Notes: generated by a model not told the origin, from the sequence alone. Positions 32,145 through 41,423 are shown, counted from the first letter of the stretch. The stretch: DNA of 45,120 bases from Deltaproteobacteria bacterium (GCA_019309565.1 JAFDFZ010000028.1:1-45120), one strand, 5' to 3'. Numbers and translations: made by a program.

Positions 32145-32924
32145 TTATACTATGTAAAAGACGCTTGGCTCTGTGCCCAGCGACTGTTTGCGCCGGATTG
32201 TATAATGGTCTCTTAGCAGTCGCCGAACTTCGGAACCCGGGTCTTCCAGGTCCCCAAACACAATCGCCCCGTCTGATGCCTCCACACAGGCGGGCATTTT
32301 TCCCTCTGCCAATCTTTCCGCACAGAAATTGCATTTCTCAACCACTCCCCTCATTCGGGTGGGAAATTCCGGATTTATGGTCTCTATAAACGGTCGTGGA
32401 TCCCTGAAATTGAAGCTTCTAGCCCCAAAGGGACATGCTGCCATGCAGAATCTACAACCGATACAGCGATGGAAATCCATCAACACGATGCCATCGCTTT
32501 GCCGTTTAAAGGTGGCTTTTGTGGGACAGACTCTACAGCATGGTGGATTTTCACAATGGTTGCACAGCACCAAAAACGGTAAGGATTCCACCCGCTCGTT
32601 CAGGTATTTTGTTTGTTTCATGGGAAATGCATTTTCATAGGCTTCTTCCCATATCCACTTGATTTCATGCCGGGAGTTTTCAAACTTGGGCACATTGTGA
32701 GCGGTGTGGCAGGCTTCGATCATGGGCTGAAGATCTTCCGGAGAATTAAACTTCCGCGTGTCTATCACCATGGCCCAATGCCTTGCGGTTAAAGCATCTT
32801 CACTTTGTACGGTAAACGGCTCAGAGGCTGTTTCTTTCGTGAACGCTCCCAGAACCGGTTTCGTCCCCAGTCCCAAAGCGAAAAGCCCCGCAAGTTTGAG
32901 AAACCCTCTTCTGCTTGGTTTCAT
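32145..32924 (-). CDS. dsrO: Periplasmic ferredoxin-like subunit DsrO
   Basis: 259 residues. MKPSRRGFLKLAGLFALGLG is a twin-arginine signal, so the folded protein is exported. Fe-S binding motifs follow: CNHCENPPCCRVCPTKATFK, CIGCRFCMAACPFGARSF and CNFCAERLAEGKMPACVEA. These form the four-cluster ferredoxin domain of the family. It carries electrons between DsrJ and DsrP. It overlaps the dsrJ stop by four bases (ATGA). Confidence 0.93.
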   Translation of the reverse strand: MKPSRRGFLKLAGLFALGLGTKPVLGAFTKETASEPFTVQSEDALTARHWAMVIDTRKFNSPEDLQPMIEACHTAHNVPKFENSRHEIKWIWEEAYENAFPMKQTKYLNERVESLPFLVLCNHCENPPCCRVCPTKATFKRQSDGIVLMDFHRCIGCRFCMAACPFGARSFNFRDPRPFIETINPEFPTRMRGVVEKCNFCAERLAEGKMPACVEASDGAIVFGDLEDPGSEVRRLLRDHYTIRRKQSLGTEPSVFYIV

Positions 32925-33331
32925 CGCTTTATCTCCTTTGGGTTATCGATGTGGCATTGCCAACAATAAGGGGATACAGAGGCATAGTTATGGCACCTGT
33001 CGCAAAATTCCGTCTTGTTCCAGTGGCAGTCCAGACATGTGTTGGTCAGACTCATTCGATATACCTTCCCTTTGCTGTTGACATACATGCGCTTTCCGTC
33101 TCGCGTCACCGTATCCCTCCAGATGTCCAGAAACTGCATGTGCTCTGATTTCATGTAATCGGTGGATCGAACACATTCCTTTGCTGCTTTTGCCTTTTCG
33201 GTAAGAACGGGTTGCGGTGCGGGTGCGGCTTTCCCGAGGTTGTACCAGAAGGGAAAGGATATCAGGATGCTGAACACAACAATACCTGCTATAACAATCC
33301 CCTTGTCATAGATCTGCTTTTTATTCGGCAT
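32921..33331 (-). CDS. dsrJ: Triheme cytochrome c subunit DsrJ
   Basis: 136 residues, with an N-terminal membrane helix (GIVIAGIVVFSILISFPFWY) that acts as an uncleaved anchor and three CXXCH sites near the C-terminus: CLDCH, CDRCH and CWQCH. Cys53 in KECVRS is at the position reported as the unusual axial heme ligand in characterised DsrJ. It is the periplasmic heme subunit of DsrMKJOP. The start lies within the end of dsrK (11-nt overlap). Confidence 0.93.
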   Translation of the reverse strand: MPNKKQIYDKGIVIAGIVVFSILISFPFWYNLGKAAPAPQPVLTEKAKAAKECVRSTDYMKSEHMQFLDIWRDTVTRDGKRMYVNSKGKVYRMSLTNTCLDCHWNKTEFCDRCHNYASVSPYCWQCHIDNPKEIKR

Positions 33332-34949
33332 CTTCTTCCTCCATACCCGGCAGCGGCTCCGAGCGCAGGTTTGTGGTTCGCTTTTTTTCGCCCGGCAGAA
33401 TCAATGCATTGGCCACCAATTCCGTGACACCCGTCACCTCCACCCCCGGCACCCAGTATTCCATAAGCGTTGGAAGTGCAGCCCGATCGATGGCACAGAT
33501 ACAGGCGAGCATGTTAACCCCGAATTTTTCGTGAACGTATTTCACGGCATTGGCCCTTGGCAGCCCTCCGACCATTCTAAGCTCCATGTCCTCTCCAGCA
33601 TTGAGCCCCGCTCCACTGCCGCAGCAAAACGTTTTTTCCCGAATGGTATTGGCAGGCATTTCATAGAAGTGGTTGCACACATTTCGAATCACATAACGGG
33701 GTTCTTCTAAAATTCCCATACCCCTTGCGGTATTGCAGGAGTCGTGAAACGTCACCTTAAGGTGATCGTTTCTTTGAGGATCCAGGTTGAGCTTGTCGTG
33801 TTTAATAAGATCTGCTATAAATTCAATAATATGCACCATTTTGGTGGATTTCGCATTCTCAAATTTTGTGCCTGTGATGGGAGATACCGGCTCTTCTAGA
33901 AAATCAGCCGGTCCGTTCATGGTATCCATATACTGGTTGATGACGCGCCACATATGACCGCACTCCCCACCCAGGATCCATTTTACCCCAAGTCGCTTGG
34001 CCTCGGCATACATCTTTGCATTCAGCCGCTTCATGGTCTCATGGGAGGTGAAGAAACCGAAATTGCCTCCCTCGGATGCATACGTGCTCCAGGTAATATC
34101 AAGACCAAGATCCTGCAGGTAATGAAACAGCATCATGTATCCCATACACGTATAGGTTCCCGGATCGGCAAATACATCACCCGATGGAGTAATGAAAAGG
34201 ATTTCTGCTCCCTTTCGATTTAAAGACGGCTCTATCCTAACACCTGTGATGTCCTCGATATCATCCACAAAGAAATCCAGCATATCCTTAAATGCATGGG
34301 GTTGGATACCGAGATGATTTCCGGTTCGGTAGCAATTGGCCACCGGTGTGGCAATCCAGTCGATATTAAGCCCAAGCAGGTTCAGCAGTTCTCTTCCCAT
34401 GATGGTAATTTCTGCAGTATCAATGCCATAAGGGCAAAATACCGAACAGCGCCGGCACTCTGTGCACTGAAACAAATAGTACCACCACTCTTTCAGCACA
34501 TCCGCTGTCAGCGGCCTGGCGCCCGCAAATTTTCCAAGAACCTTTCCGGCCACCGTAAAATCATTCCGGTACACGGATCTAAGCAACTCGGCACGAAGCA
34601 CAGGCATGTTCTTGGGATCGCCACCGCCCAGAAAGAAATGACACTTGTCCGCACAGGCACCGCATCGAACACAGATATCCATGAAAACCTTAAAGGAACG
34701 AAACCTTTCGAGCCGCTCTTTGAACCCCTCGTGGATTATCTGCTGCCAGTTTTCCGGAAGCTTCCAGTCGTCATCCAGGGGGTTCCATTCCCTGGCATTG
34801 GGAAGGCCCACATACTCCACGCTTTTGGGATTGGCCGCGTAGCAGTACATCCCTTTCTTAATCTCTACTGGCGTGTCCATCCAGTCCTTTGAAGGGGGAC
34901 GATGATCGATTTGCGAAAAAAGTTCTTCTGGTCCAGGAACTTCAGACAT
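33321..34949 (-). CDS. dsrK: HdrD-like iron-sulfur subunit DsrK
   Basis: 542 residues, cytoplasmic. Two 4Fe-4S motifs, CVRCGACADKCHFFL and CTECRRCSVFCPYG, precede the CCG-type cysteine domains seen in heterodisulfide reductase HdrD: ILGGECGHMWR, VTFHDSCNTARGMG and TFCCGSGAGLN. In sulfate reducers DsrK is proposed to reduce the DsrC trisulfide or disulfide, linking the menaquinone pool to sulfite reduction. It lies 3 bp after dsrM and is part of the tightly packed operon. Confidence 0.94.
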   Translation of the reverse strand: MSEVPGPEELFSQIDHRPPSKDWMDTPVEIKKGMYCYAANPKSVEYVGLPNAREWNPLDDDWKLPENWQQIIHEGFKERLERFRSFKVFMDICVRCGACADKCHFFLGGGDPKNMPVLRAELLRSVYRNDFTVAGKVLGKFAGARPLTADVLKEWWYYLFQCTECRRCSVFCPYGIDTAEITIMGRELLNLLGLNIDWIATPVANCYRTGNHLGIQPHAFKDMLDFFVDDIEDITGVRIEPSLNRKGAEILFITPSGDVFADPGTYTCMGYMMLFHYLQDLGLDITWSTYASEGGNFGFFTSHETMKRLNAKMYAEAKRLGVKWILGGECGHMWRVINQYMDTMNGPADFLEEPVSPITGTKFENAKSTKMVHIIEFIADLIKHDKLNLDPQRNDHLKVTFHDSCNTARGMGILEEPRYVIRNVCNHFYEMPANTIREKTFCCGSGAGLNAGEDMELRMVGGLPRANAVKYVHEKFGVNMLACICAIDRAALPTLMEYWVPGVEVTGVTELVANALILPGEKKRTTNLRSEPLPGMEEEDAE

Positions 34950-34952
34950 CCC

Positions 34953-35951
34953 TTACTCCTTTTCCACTGGTATTCCAGCCTCTATCATTTTGTCTCTAAA
35001 CTCTTCTTCGTATTCCTCGTAAGTGTGCACCTTCACGGGATAGTTCCATGGGTTCTCGTGTCGGATTTCTCGACTGTTACCCCTAAGATTCCGTGTGGGA
35101 CTGAAGAAAATACCTCCCAGGTGCATGAGCTTGCTGAAAGGAAAATAGGCCATCAGGGTACTTACCATAAACAGGTGGACATAAAAAACACCGCCGATCC
35201 CCTCTGGAACGGTGGGTCGAAAGGTTACCAGCCCCATGGCCAGTGCTTTTGCCGCCGTGACATCGATTCGGGTGAAATACCGCATCAAAATACCGGTTAC
35301 GGCAATTCCCATGATAAGAAAAAGTGGAAAATAATCTGATCCCAGCGAAACGTACTTCACCTGGGCAATGAACAGCCGTCTTAAAAGTAAATAGCTTGCA
35401 GCAGCCAGCAGCAACAAGCCGCTTATCATGATTCCAGGCAGGCCGAGCTGAATAAAGCCGTCCAGCTTTTCAACCAGTTGAACTAAAAATGGCACCGGTT
35501 CTGTGAAGAATCTAAGGTGGCGGAAAAGGACCACAAAAAAACAATAGTGAAATACAATGGCCCCAAGCCACAACCATATCTCCATCTCGTAAAAGAATAA
35601 AGCTCCTTTAGTTATCTTTGCCTTTGTATTCCGAAACAAAGAGCGGAAACATAAAATCTCAAGCGCCATCCGAACAATGACACCAAACATTGTCGAAGGG
35701 TTTTCAAACACGCTGTGTTTGACCCACGGCAGGCTCTTTTGCTGACCGCATGTTGAAGGTATGCGAAAAGGCACCGGAGACTGAGCCCAGTTGACAATGC
35801 GGTAAATGAATCCCACGATAAAAACAACGAAGGCAACATAAGGGATCACGATTCCAAACAGGATCTGAAGCCCTGCCGCCTCAACGCCCACGTAGGCAAT
35901 CAAAAACAGCACAATCACTGCCAGTAAGGGAGCAATGTAGTTTTGGTTCAT
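34953..35951 (-). CDS. dsrM: Membrane cytochrome b subunit DsrM (NarI-like)
   Basis: 332 residues with an N-terminal pair of helices (LLAVIVLFLIAYVGVEAAGL, LFGIVIPYVAFVVFIVGFIY) and a NarI-type domain with about five helices. His residues in WLWLGAIVFHYCFFVVLFRH and FYVHLFMVSTLMAYFPFSKL (followed by MH) are candidate heme b ligands. It links DsrK to menaquinone. It is the first dsr subunit gene, 62 bp after the RsbRD-type gene. Confidence 0.93.
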   Translation of the reverse strand: MNQNYIAPLLAVIVLFLIAYVGVEAAGLQILFGIVIPYVAFVVFIVGFIYRIVNWAQSPVPFRIPSTCGQQKSLPWVKHSVFENPSTMFGVIVRMALEILCFRSLFRNTKAKITKGALFFYEMEIWLWLGAIVFHYCFFVVLFRHLRFFTEPVPFLVQLVEKLDGFIQLGLPGIMISGLLLLAAASYLLLRRLFIAQVKYVSLGSDYFPLFLIMGIAVTGILMRYFTRIDVTAAKALAMGLVTFRPTVPEGIGGVFYVHLFMVSTLMAYFPFSKLMHLGGIFFSPTRNLRGNSREIRHENPWNYPVKVHTYEEYEEEFRDKMIEAGIPVEKE

Positions 35952-36013
35952 TTGCGATTTCCCCTTGAGTTTATCTTTACAGGTACATGCCGCTTTCGCG
36001 AAACATCCATAGC

Positions 36014-36535
36014 CTATCTGGATGGAACAACCCGGCTCTTAGCGGGCAAACTCGTATTATTGACCCTCCGAAAGGCTGTTTTCCTTATCTCCTTTACCTT
36101 CAATTCGTGGATCTTCTCCTTGCAGGCATTGTAAATATCAAAGCCGATCAAACCCAACCTGTCGATGTTGGTTTCAAATGCAAGCAAAGAGGTTGCAACT
36201 TCTGGATTATTGTTGATCTCCTTTGCAAGGTTCTTTCGAATTATGGTTTTCAAAGAGAAAATAAAGGCAACCGCATCCGAAGGAGAAAAACCCTGGACAG
36301 CTCGAATCCGAATGATGGGATCAAGAGAAGATTTTAATGTCTCATGATCCATTGCGCCGAAAAGCTCATCCAAAAGCGCGTTGAGGCCTTGAAATATTGT
36401 GCTTCCCACAGGATTGGCAAAGGTATCTTCCTCGCGCATGTAGAATTTGGCGGTATCCTTGGGATATGACCTCATGACAAGATCAAACCACTGGTTGAGG
36501 ATCTTATCTTTTTCTTTATTCAAGTAGTTTTCCAT
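36014..36535 (-). CDS. RsbRD N-terminal-like domain protein
   Basis: A 173-residue all-helical protein. LNKEKDKILNQWFDLVMRSY and DTFANPVGSTIFQGLNALLD match the RsbRD N-terminal domain (globin-like sensor fold); SDAVAFIFSLKTIIRKNLAK is a later helix. No STAS domain follows. Proteins of this kind precede dsrMKJOP in several sulfate reducers and may sense redox or a ligand. The ribosome site is weak (TTAGG directly before ATG). It is probably the first gene of the dsr transcript. Confidence 0.8.
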   Translation of the reverse strand: MENYLNKEKDKILNQWFDLVMRSYPKDTAKFYMREEDTFANPVGSTIFQGLNALLDELFGAMDHETLKSSLDPIIRIRAVQGFSPSDAVAFIFSLKTIIRKNLAKEINNNPEVATSLLAFETNIDRLGLIGFDIYNACKEKIHELKVKEIRKTAFRRVNNTSLPAKSRVVPSR

Positions 36536-36644
36536 CCTAATACAATTACATTTAACAGGAAAGCCCTATATTGCTTACGCTCAAAATAAGGGCGGACAAA
36601 ATGAAAACCAGCGGCCCGCAGCAGCCGATTGATATAAAGGTGAT

Positions 36645-36674
36645 ACAATAATGGAAAGATTATTTTCTTGTCAA
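36645..36674 (-). promoter_or_regulatory. Candidate promoter of the dsr operon
   Basis: On the minus strand TTGACA (36669-36674), an 18-nt spacer and TATTGT (36645-36650) make a plausible sigma-70 promoter about 110 nt before the RsbRD-type start. The resulting leader of about 100 nt has no recognised riboswitch. It is the only good -35/-10 pair I see upstream of the operon. Confidence 0.45.
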
Positions 36675-36742
36675 GGAAAATTGATTTAAAGAAAACAATT
36701 CTCGGTAGATCCTGAATATATTTTATTTCTCCGAATAAAAAA

Positions 36743-36767
36743 GGCTAATCAGCGTTGCTGATTAGCC
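36743..36767. terminator. Perfect 11-bp hairpin flanked by A/T runs
   Basis: GGCTAATCAGC and GCTGATTAGCC pair perfectly around a 3-nt loop (GTT). A-runs flank both sides, so minus-strand transcripts would end in TTTTTTATTC, a good intrinsic terminator. On the plus strand the hairpin sits immediately before the AAAGGAGG site and micro-frame at 36789. Confidence 0.65.
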
Positions 36768-36788
36768 TCAAAAAAAGGAGGAGAACAG

Positions 36789-36818
36789 ATGAAGAAGTAT
36801 TCGGTTGATAATATTTAA
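36789..36818 (+). other. Nine-codon open frame with a perfect ribosome binding site
   Basis: AAAGGAGGAG at 36775-36784 is followed at 5-nt spacing by ATGAAGAAGTATTCGG; the frame encodes MKKYSVDNI and stops at TAA. Such a strong site before a nine-residue peptide suggests either a leader peptide or the preserved start of a gene whose body was deleted. No downstream frame continues it. Confidence 0.35.
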
Positions 36819-37150
36819 AGCAAAATGTTTGCCAAGTTTTGAGAGTATATTTTCAATAATAACTATTTACAATTATTTTAGTTGGTTATGTAAAATTTCG
36901 ATGAAACTTACTCGTCTTTTCCCAGGACAAATCAAACGATTTTATTAAATTTTGGTTCATGATTTTAAACCTAGATTGGGCCGTCGGCACCAACTATATG
37001 ATTTTAAAGTCATTTTCACCAGTTGAAGAAGTTCAAAATTTTGAACCACAAGATCAGCTAACTGGTCATATCTATATTAACTATTCAATATTACTTGTAA
37101 ATTTTGCAGTTTACAGTCTTGAACACCCAGGATATCCGTCGAATAAAAAA
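36819..37150. other. AT-rich intergenic stretch
   Basis: About 330 bases, strongly AT-rich, between the micro-frame and the cstA terminator. I see no gene and no repeat shared with the rest of the window. Confidence 0.5.
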
Positions 37151-37174
37151 CCGCTCCCGGGTTTCGGGGAGCGG
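37151..37174 (-). terminator. Intrinsic terminator of cstA
   Basis: CCGCTCCC and GGGAGCGG form an 8-bp GC stem, with TTTTTTATTC following on the minus strand. It begins 24 nt after the cstA stop at 37198 and would also work on the plus strand (GGTTTTCCTT). Confidence 0.82.
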
Positions 37175-37197
37175 TTTTCCTTATTGGAAATTCCCTT

Positions 37198-38916
37198 TTA
37201 TCGAAGTTCCGGCACAGCCTCTATCTCTTCGCCATATACCTTCTTTAATACGAGAATGCTTTCGATTACCATCCAAATCTCAAGGATAAAAACAGCGAGG
37301 CCAATCAGGAAAAGCAGCCAATTGGATGTGCTATAGAATTTATTCAAATTAAGGATCATAGCCCATCCGGTCATAAAAAGCATAAAAACCATGGGTATCA
37401 TGGTGTATGCCAGGGGTGCCTTCTTATAGGCCAGGTATACCGTGATGACCAGAAGCGCAAGCCCTGCCAGTAGTTGATTTACCGAGCCGAACAGGGGCCA
37501 TAAGGTTAGCGCTCCCTTGCCGCTGCCGTTGTAAAACGCGAGGATAAAGGCAGAGATCACCGCAATCAGTGTTGCCGGGTGTCTTTTGGCTAATGCGGGC
37601 TGCCCCCAGGACGTCATGAGCTCACCAACAATGTACCGCTGCAGCCTGGTAGCGGTATCAAGTGTCGTTGCCGCAAAGGATGCAATGAATACACCCATGA
37701 TGGTGATGGTAATCTTGTGGGGAATGCCAAGTTTTTCGATCATGTTGGCAGAGCCTACCACCATGGCATCAATCTTGGAGCCCAAACCGGCTGCAGCCCC
37801 CCAGCTCGCGTAGTGCTGGCTGAAAGCCGCCACACCTGTAAAGGTCTCCCCTCCTTTTGTGAGTCCGAGGGCAAGCCCGGCCCCGCATGCTACAATAACA
37901 AAGGTGGCCAGCATGCCTTCCATGAGCATGCCGCCATAGCCTATGGGAAGGGAGTTTGTTTCGGCATCACACTGCTTTGATGAAGTACCTGAAGATACAA
38001 GGCTGTGAAAACCCGATATGGCACCACAGGCGATCACCACAAACAGCATTGGCCAGATCGGAGGGGCCCCTTTGGGGGAAAAATTGGCCGCCGGAGCAAC
38101 CATTGTGGGATGGGCCACGATAACACCCAGCGCCAACACGCCCAAAGCAACGAATAGTTGATGGGAGTTGATATAATCCCTTGGCTGAAGCAGTGTTTGT
38201 ACAGGCAATGTGGAGGCGATGTACGCATAAATCAAAAGAATGATAACCCACAGCGCCACCGGATTAAGGCCTGCTATCGCCGGTAATTTAATAGGTAGAT
38301 ATGTACCGATGATAACCGTTAAATACATGACAGCTACGGCAATGATACTCAATTTGAAATGGGGTGCCCCTTTTTTATAAACCATATGACCCAGCCACAC
38401 AGCAATGGGAATTTCCAGCCATACCGGTAGCACCGCTCCGGGATACTTTATGAAAATCACAGCGATGACGACCCCGAAAATGGCAACAACGATCCACAGC
38501 TCAAAAAATATGATAAGCAAAAACAGCGTTCGCACCCGTTTATTTACGATGTCTGCGGCAATATCACCGATGGACCGACCCCGGTTGCGCAACGAGACCA
38601 CCATGGCTCCGAAATCATGCACTGCTCCCATAAAAATGGAACCAACCAACACCCAAATCAAAGCCGGCACCCATCCCCAAATTATGGCAATGGCCGGGCC
38701 CACGATCGGGCCTGTTCCTGCTATGGATGTAAAATGATGGCCGAAAAGGATTGGTTTCTGGGTGGGAACGAAGTCGACGTTGTCCTGAAATTCTTTGCTG
38801 GGGCACACAGCTTCCGGATCTAGTTTAAAGATTTTACTGCCTAAATATTTGCCGTAGGTGCGATAAGCGATTATATATAAAATTACCGCACCCACAACTA
38901 TAACTAATGAATTCAT
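37198..38916 (-). CDS. cstA: Carbon starvation protein A (peptide/pyruvate transporter)
   Basis: 572 residues with many membrane helices. GHHFTSIAGTGPIVGPAIAI is the CstA signature, followed by WVPALIWVLVGSIFMGAVHD, SGTSSKQCDAETNSLPIGYG and FAATTLDTATRLQRYIVGEL. Shorter than E. coli CstA (about 700) but typical of the single-domain CstA of many anaerobes. It imports peptides or pyruvate. GGGAGG precedes the start, and a terminator follows. Substrate is inferred from family only. Confidence 0.92.
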   Translation of the reverse strand: MNSLVIVVGAVILYIIAYRTYGKYLGSKIFKLDPEAVCPSKEFQDNVDFVPTQKPILFGHHFTSIAGTGPIVGPAIAIIWGWVPALIWVLVGSIFMGAVHDFGAMVVSLRNRGRSIGDIAADIVNKRVRTLFLLIIFFELWIVVAIFGVVIAVIFIKYPGAVLPVWLEIPIAVWLGHMVYKKGAPHFKLSIIAVAVMYLTVIIGTYLPIKLPAIAGLNPVALWVIILLIYAYIASTLPVQTLLQPRDYINSHQLFVALGVLALGVIVAHPTMVAPAANFSPKGAPPIWPMLFVVIACGAISGFHSLVSSGTSSKQCDAETNSLPIGYGGMLMEGMLATFVIVACGAGLALGLTKGGETFTGVAAFSQHYASWGAAAGLGSKIDAMVVGSANMIEKLGIPHKITITIMGVFIASFAATTLDTATRLQRYIVGELMTSWGQPALAKRHPATLIAVISAFILAFYNGSGKGALTLWPLFGSVNQLLAGLALLVITVYLAYKKAPLAYTMIPMVFMLFMTGWAMILNLNKFYSTSNWLLFLIGLAVFILEIWMVIESILVLKKVYGEEIEAVPELR

Positions 38917-39272
38917 GCGAGCCCTCCCTGTTGTTTTTATTAGTTATTGGTGCTCAAATGAATCGCTTTTGCCTTATTTTTCCACATCACCTCCTTTTTA
39001 CATCGATTTTGCCTTATCCACCGAAACCTTACTGCCTCCAATTCTTTATATATAAAGGCCCTCATCCTGAATCGATATATCTGGTAGTTAGCGGGAAATT
39101 TGAGAAAATCAATCCCTCCAAGCGTTGAGTATCGGTGTAAAACTTCATGTTCTCTATAAAGAATAAATTATAGTGTGTCAAGGAAAAAAGAAGCACAATA
39201 TATTGTGGGTACTGATCAGAAATTTACGTTTCAGGGAATTTAAGAACGAAGAATACTATTCCGCAATGATTA
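38917..39272. other. Intergenic region without a recognised gene
   Basis: About 355 bases between cstA and the end of htpX. No gene seen. A short string, GGGAAATTTGAG (39091-39102), also occurs at the outer edge of repeat copy B near 30788, but it is too short to call. Confidence 0.5.
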
Positions 39273-40196
39273 TCATGAAAGCCGGTTCCAGAAATCTCGG
39301 GCATCGGAGAGACGCCGGTCTTCCCGGGCACCTCCGTCTGAACCTACAGGATTAATTCCGCGCAGACGACGAATACGCTCCTCCAAGGGCGGGTGGGTTG
39401 AGAAAAGATTCATGAGGCTCTTTCCTGAAAGCGGGTTTACGATGAACATATGGGCGGTTGACGGGCTTGCGTCAAGCGGGATACGTTTTGAATATGCACC
39501 CAGCTTTTCCAGTGCCCGTGCAAGACCTTCTGGATGACCGGCAATACTGGCACCCGTGGCATCTGCCAGATATTCTCTTGAACGCGATATGGCCATTTGA
39601 ATAATTACCGCGGCCAGGGGCGCCAGGATCGACATGACGATCAAACCGACCACCCCCATACCGCCGCCTTCGTCATCGTCGCTTTGAAAGCCCCCGAACA
39701 TGGCAGACCACCGTGCCATGTTCGCCAACATCATGATAGCCCCCGCCATGGTCGCTGCAATGGAACCGATCAGGATATCCCTATTTTTTACGTGAGCCAG
39801 CTCGTGGGCCAGCACACCGGCAATTTCATCTTTGTCCATTGCCTTAAGAAGTCCCTGGGTTACGGCAACAACAGCATGTTCCGGGTTTCTTCCGGTTGCA
39901 AATGCGTTTGGTGCTTCCTGGGGAATAATATATATTCTGGGCATGGGAATTCCAGCCTTTTGGGCAAGATGGCTTACAATTTGGTACAATTCCGGTGCCT
40001 GCTGGGCGGTGGCTTCTTGGGCGCGATACATCTTCAAAACCACCTTATCCGAATACCAGTAACTGAAAAAGTTAAGCCCACCAGCAAATATCAACGCTAA
40101 AATCATCCCCTGCTGGCCGCCGAATAGCTGACCGATCCAGAGAATAAAAGCGGTAAGCAACGCAAGCAAAATCGTGGTTCGAATTTGATTACCCAT
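39273..40196 (-). CDS. htpX: Membrane zinc metalloprotease HtpX
   Basis: 307 residues from ATG 40196 (MGNQIRTTILLALLTAFILW), with AAGGAG nine nt upstream; a longer frame to 40301 adds an unrelated 35 residues. Two N-terminal helices lead to the M48 site AGVLAHELAHVKNRD (HExxH form as HELAH) and the third ligand in SREYLADATGASI. FSTHPPLEERIRRLRGI closes the domain. HtpX degrades misfolded membrane proteins under stress. It stands alone. Confidence 0.93.
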   Translation of the reverse strand: MGNQIRTTILLALLTAFILWIGQLFGGQQGMILALIFAGGLNFFSYWYSDKVVLKMYRAQEATAQQAPELYQIVSHLAQKAGIPMPRIYIIPQEAPNAFATGRNPEHAVVAVTQGLLKAMDKDEIAGVLAHELAHVKNRDILIGSIAATMAGAIMMLANMARWSAMFGGFQSDDDEGGGMGVVGLIVMSILAPLAAVIIQMAISRSREYLADATGASIAGHPEGLARALEKLGAYSKRIPLDASPSTAHMFIVNPLSGKSLMNLFSTHPPLEERIRRLRGINPVGSDGGAREDRRLSDARDFWNRLS

Positions 40197-40665
40197 AAAC
40201 AAGAACTCCTTAAATCTGACAGGGATATTTCCGGATATATTCACCGGTATTGATACAGGCTTCTTCGGCCATAAAGATAAAAACGAATTTAAAAAATTCA
40301 AGACATGGATTCCAACATGAATGATTTCTTGTGAATCGAAAAGATCAATGTTAAGAAGGCTGAGTTAAGAGGCAGGCCGTTAAGGAGACTGCTCTGCCCT
40401 TTGTATCGGAGCTGTAAAATACTCTTATTGCTCCGATCGGTGAATGGGAGAAAAATCATGGCCCATACCCCGTAGTTGCATAAAACACATGGCAAAATGC
40501 CCCTGGCACACGATCAAACCCAGCTTACAGGTTTCAGACAAAAGTTGCTATTCAACAACGGGGTTAGGTGAAGGCTTCAGTTTAATTGTCAGTACCCCCA
40601 AAGGGTTCAAGGGTTCACATTTTCATAGAATTAAAAATTAAAATAAGAATTAAAAGAGGAAGAAC
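40197..40665. other. Intergenic region without a recognised gene
   Basis: About 470 bases between divergent htpX and the thioesterase gene. Short open frames here do not resemble proteins. It includes one copy of CAACAACGGGGTTA (40553-40566). Confidence 0.5.
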
Positions 40666-41151
40666 ATGACCGACAAAGCGATTCAAGACTACTATCCGGA
40701 GGATGTGGCCATCTGTTATGGGTGCGGCCGGAATAATCCCCATGGACTTCATCTGAAAACCCACTGGAACGGAAAACAGGGGGTGATGCGGTTCACCCCC
40801 CGATCGTACCATACCGCATTTCCAGGTGTCGTCTACGGCGGGTTGATTGCAAGCCTAATCGACTGTCACAGCACAGGTACAGCGGCAGCAGCGGCATATC
40901 ACGCAGAAGGCAGAGAGCCGGGAACGCAACCAGAAATAACATTTGTTACTGCGAACCTGAATGTAAGCTACCTTAAGCCTACCCCCATCGGTACCGAGCT
41001 CGTTTTACGATCCCAACCGAAGGAACTGACGGAAAAGAAGGCTATCATAGCCTGCTCGGTCTATGCAAACGGCGAAGAATGCGCGCAAGGAGAAGTGGTT
41101 GTCGTCAGGGTTCGGGAGCGAAGAGGCGTTCATCTGGGCGAAAATAAATGA
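40666..41151 (+). CDS. PaaI-type hotdog-fold thioesterase
   Basis: 161 residues with GAGGAAG before the start. An N-terminal CYGCGRNNPHGLHLKTHW segment precedes the hotdog domain: FPGVVYGGLIASLIDCHSTG (GGxxxxxxD active-site helix), FVTANLNVSYLKPTPIGTEL and EKKAIIACSVYANGEECAQG. It hydrolyses an acyl-CoA thioester. The CxxCGxxNPxGL N-terminus is common in this subgroup and of unclear role. No linked acyl-CoA genes are nearby. Confidence 0.85.
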   Translation: MTDKAIQDYYPEDVAICYGCGRNNPHGLHLKTHWNGKQGVMRFTPRSYHTAFPGVVYGGLIASLIDCHSTGTAAAAAYHAEGREPGTQPEITFVTANLNVSYLKPTPIGTELVLRSQPKELTEKKAIIACSVYANGEECAQGEVVVVRVRERRGVHLGENK

Positions 41152-41207
41152 GAGGACAGGGGGTTTTTCAAAATTCATCGCTCCTTAAATCATAAGCCAC
41201 TTCCTAA

Positions 41208-41423
41208 TCAATCGCCGCCTTCGTACTTGAATGAAAGTTTCACCCTTGCCCGATACGCTACGACTTTGCCATTTTCAAGCTTCATGTCCAGTTCGGATAT
41301 TTCCGCAATTCTAAGATTCCTTAGGCTTTTGCTCGCTATTTCCACTGCATTTTTAGCAGCCTCCTCCCAGGAATCGGGGCTGGTTCCAACCAACTCGATG
41401 ATTTTGTAAACACTTTCAGGCAT
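41208..41423 (-). CDS. Dodecin (flavin-binding storage protein)
   Basis: 71 residues, full length for dodecin: VYKIIELVGTSPDSWEEAAK, SKSLRNLRIAEISELDMKLE and GKVVAYRARVKLSFKYEG. The aromatic residue in GTSPDSW sits where flavin stacks in the dodecamer. It binds FMN/FAD or CoA and buffers flavins. GGAGG precedes the start. It converges on the thioesterase gene. Confidence 0.92.
   Translation of the reverse strand: MPESVYKIIELVGTSPDSWEEAAKNAVEIASKSLRNLRIAEISELDMKLENGKVVAYRARVKLSFKYEGGD

Noticed and set aside
36959..37336. 125-codon plus-strand open frame next to cstA
   Set aside because: It runs through the cstA terminator into antisense cstA and has no ribosome site or known motif.
39088..39106. 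Possible solo end of the second repeat family (GGGAAATTTGAG)
   Set aside because: A 12-bp match without the core TIR or neighbouring similarity.
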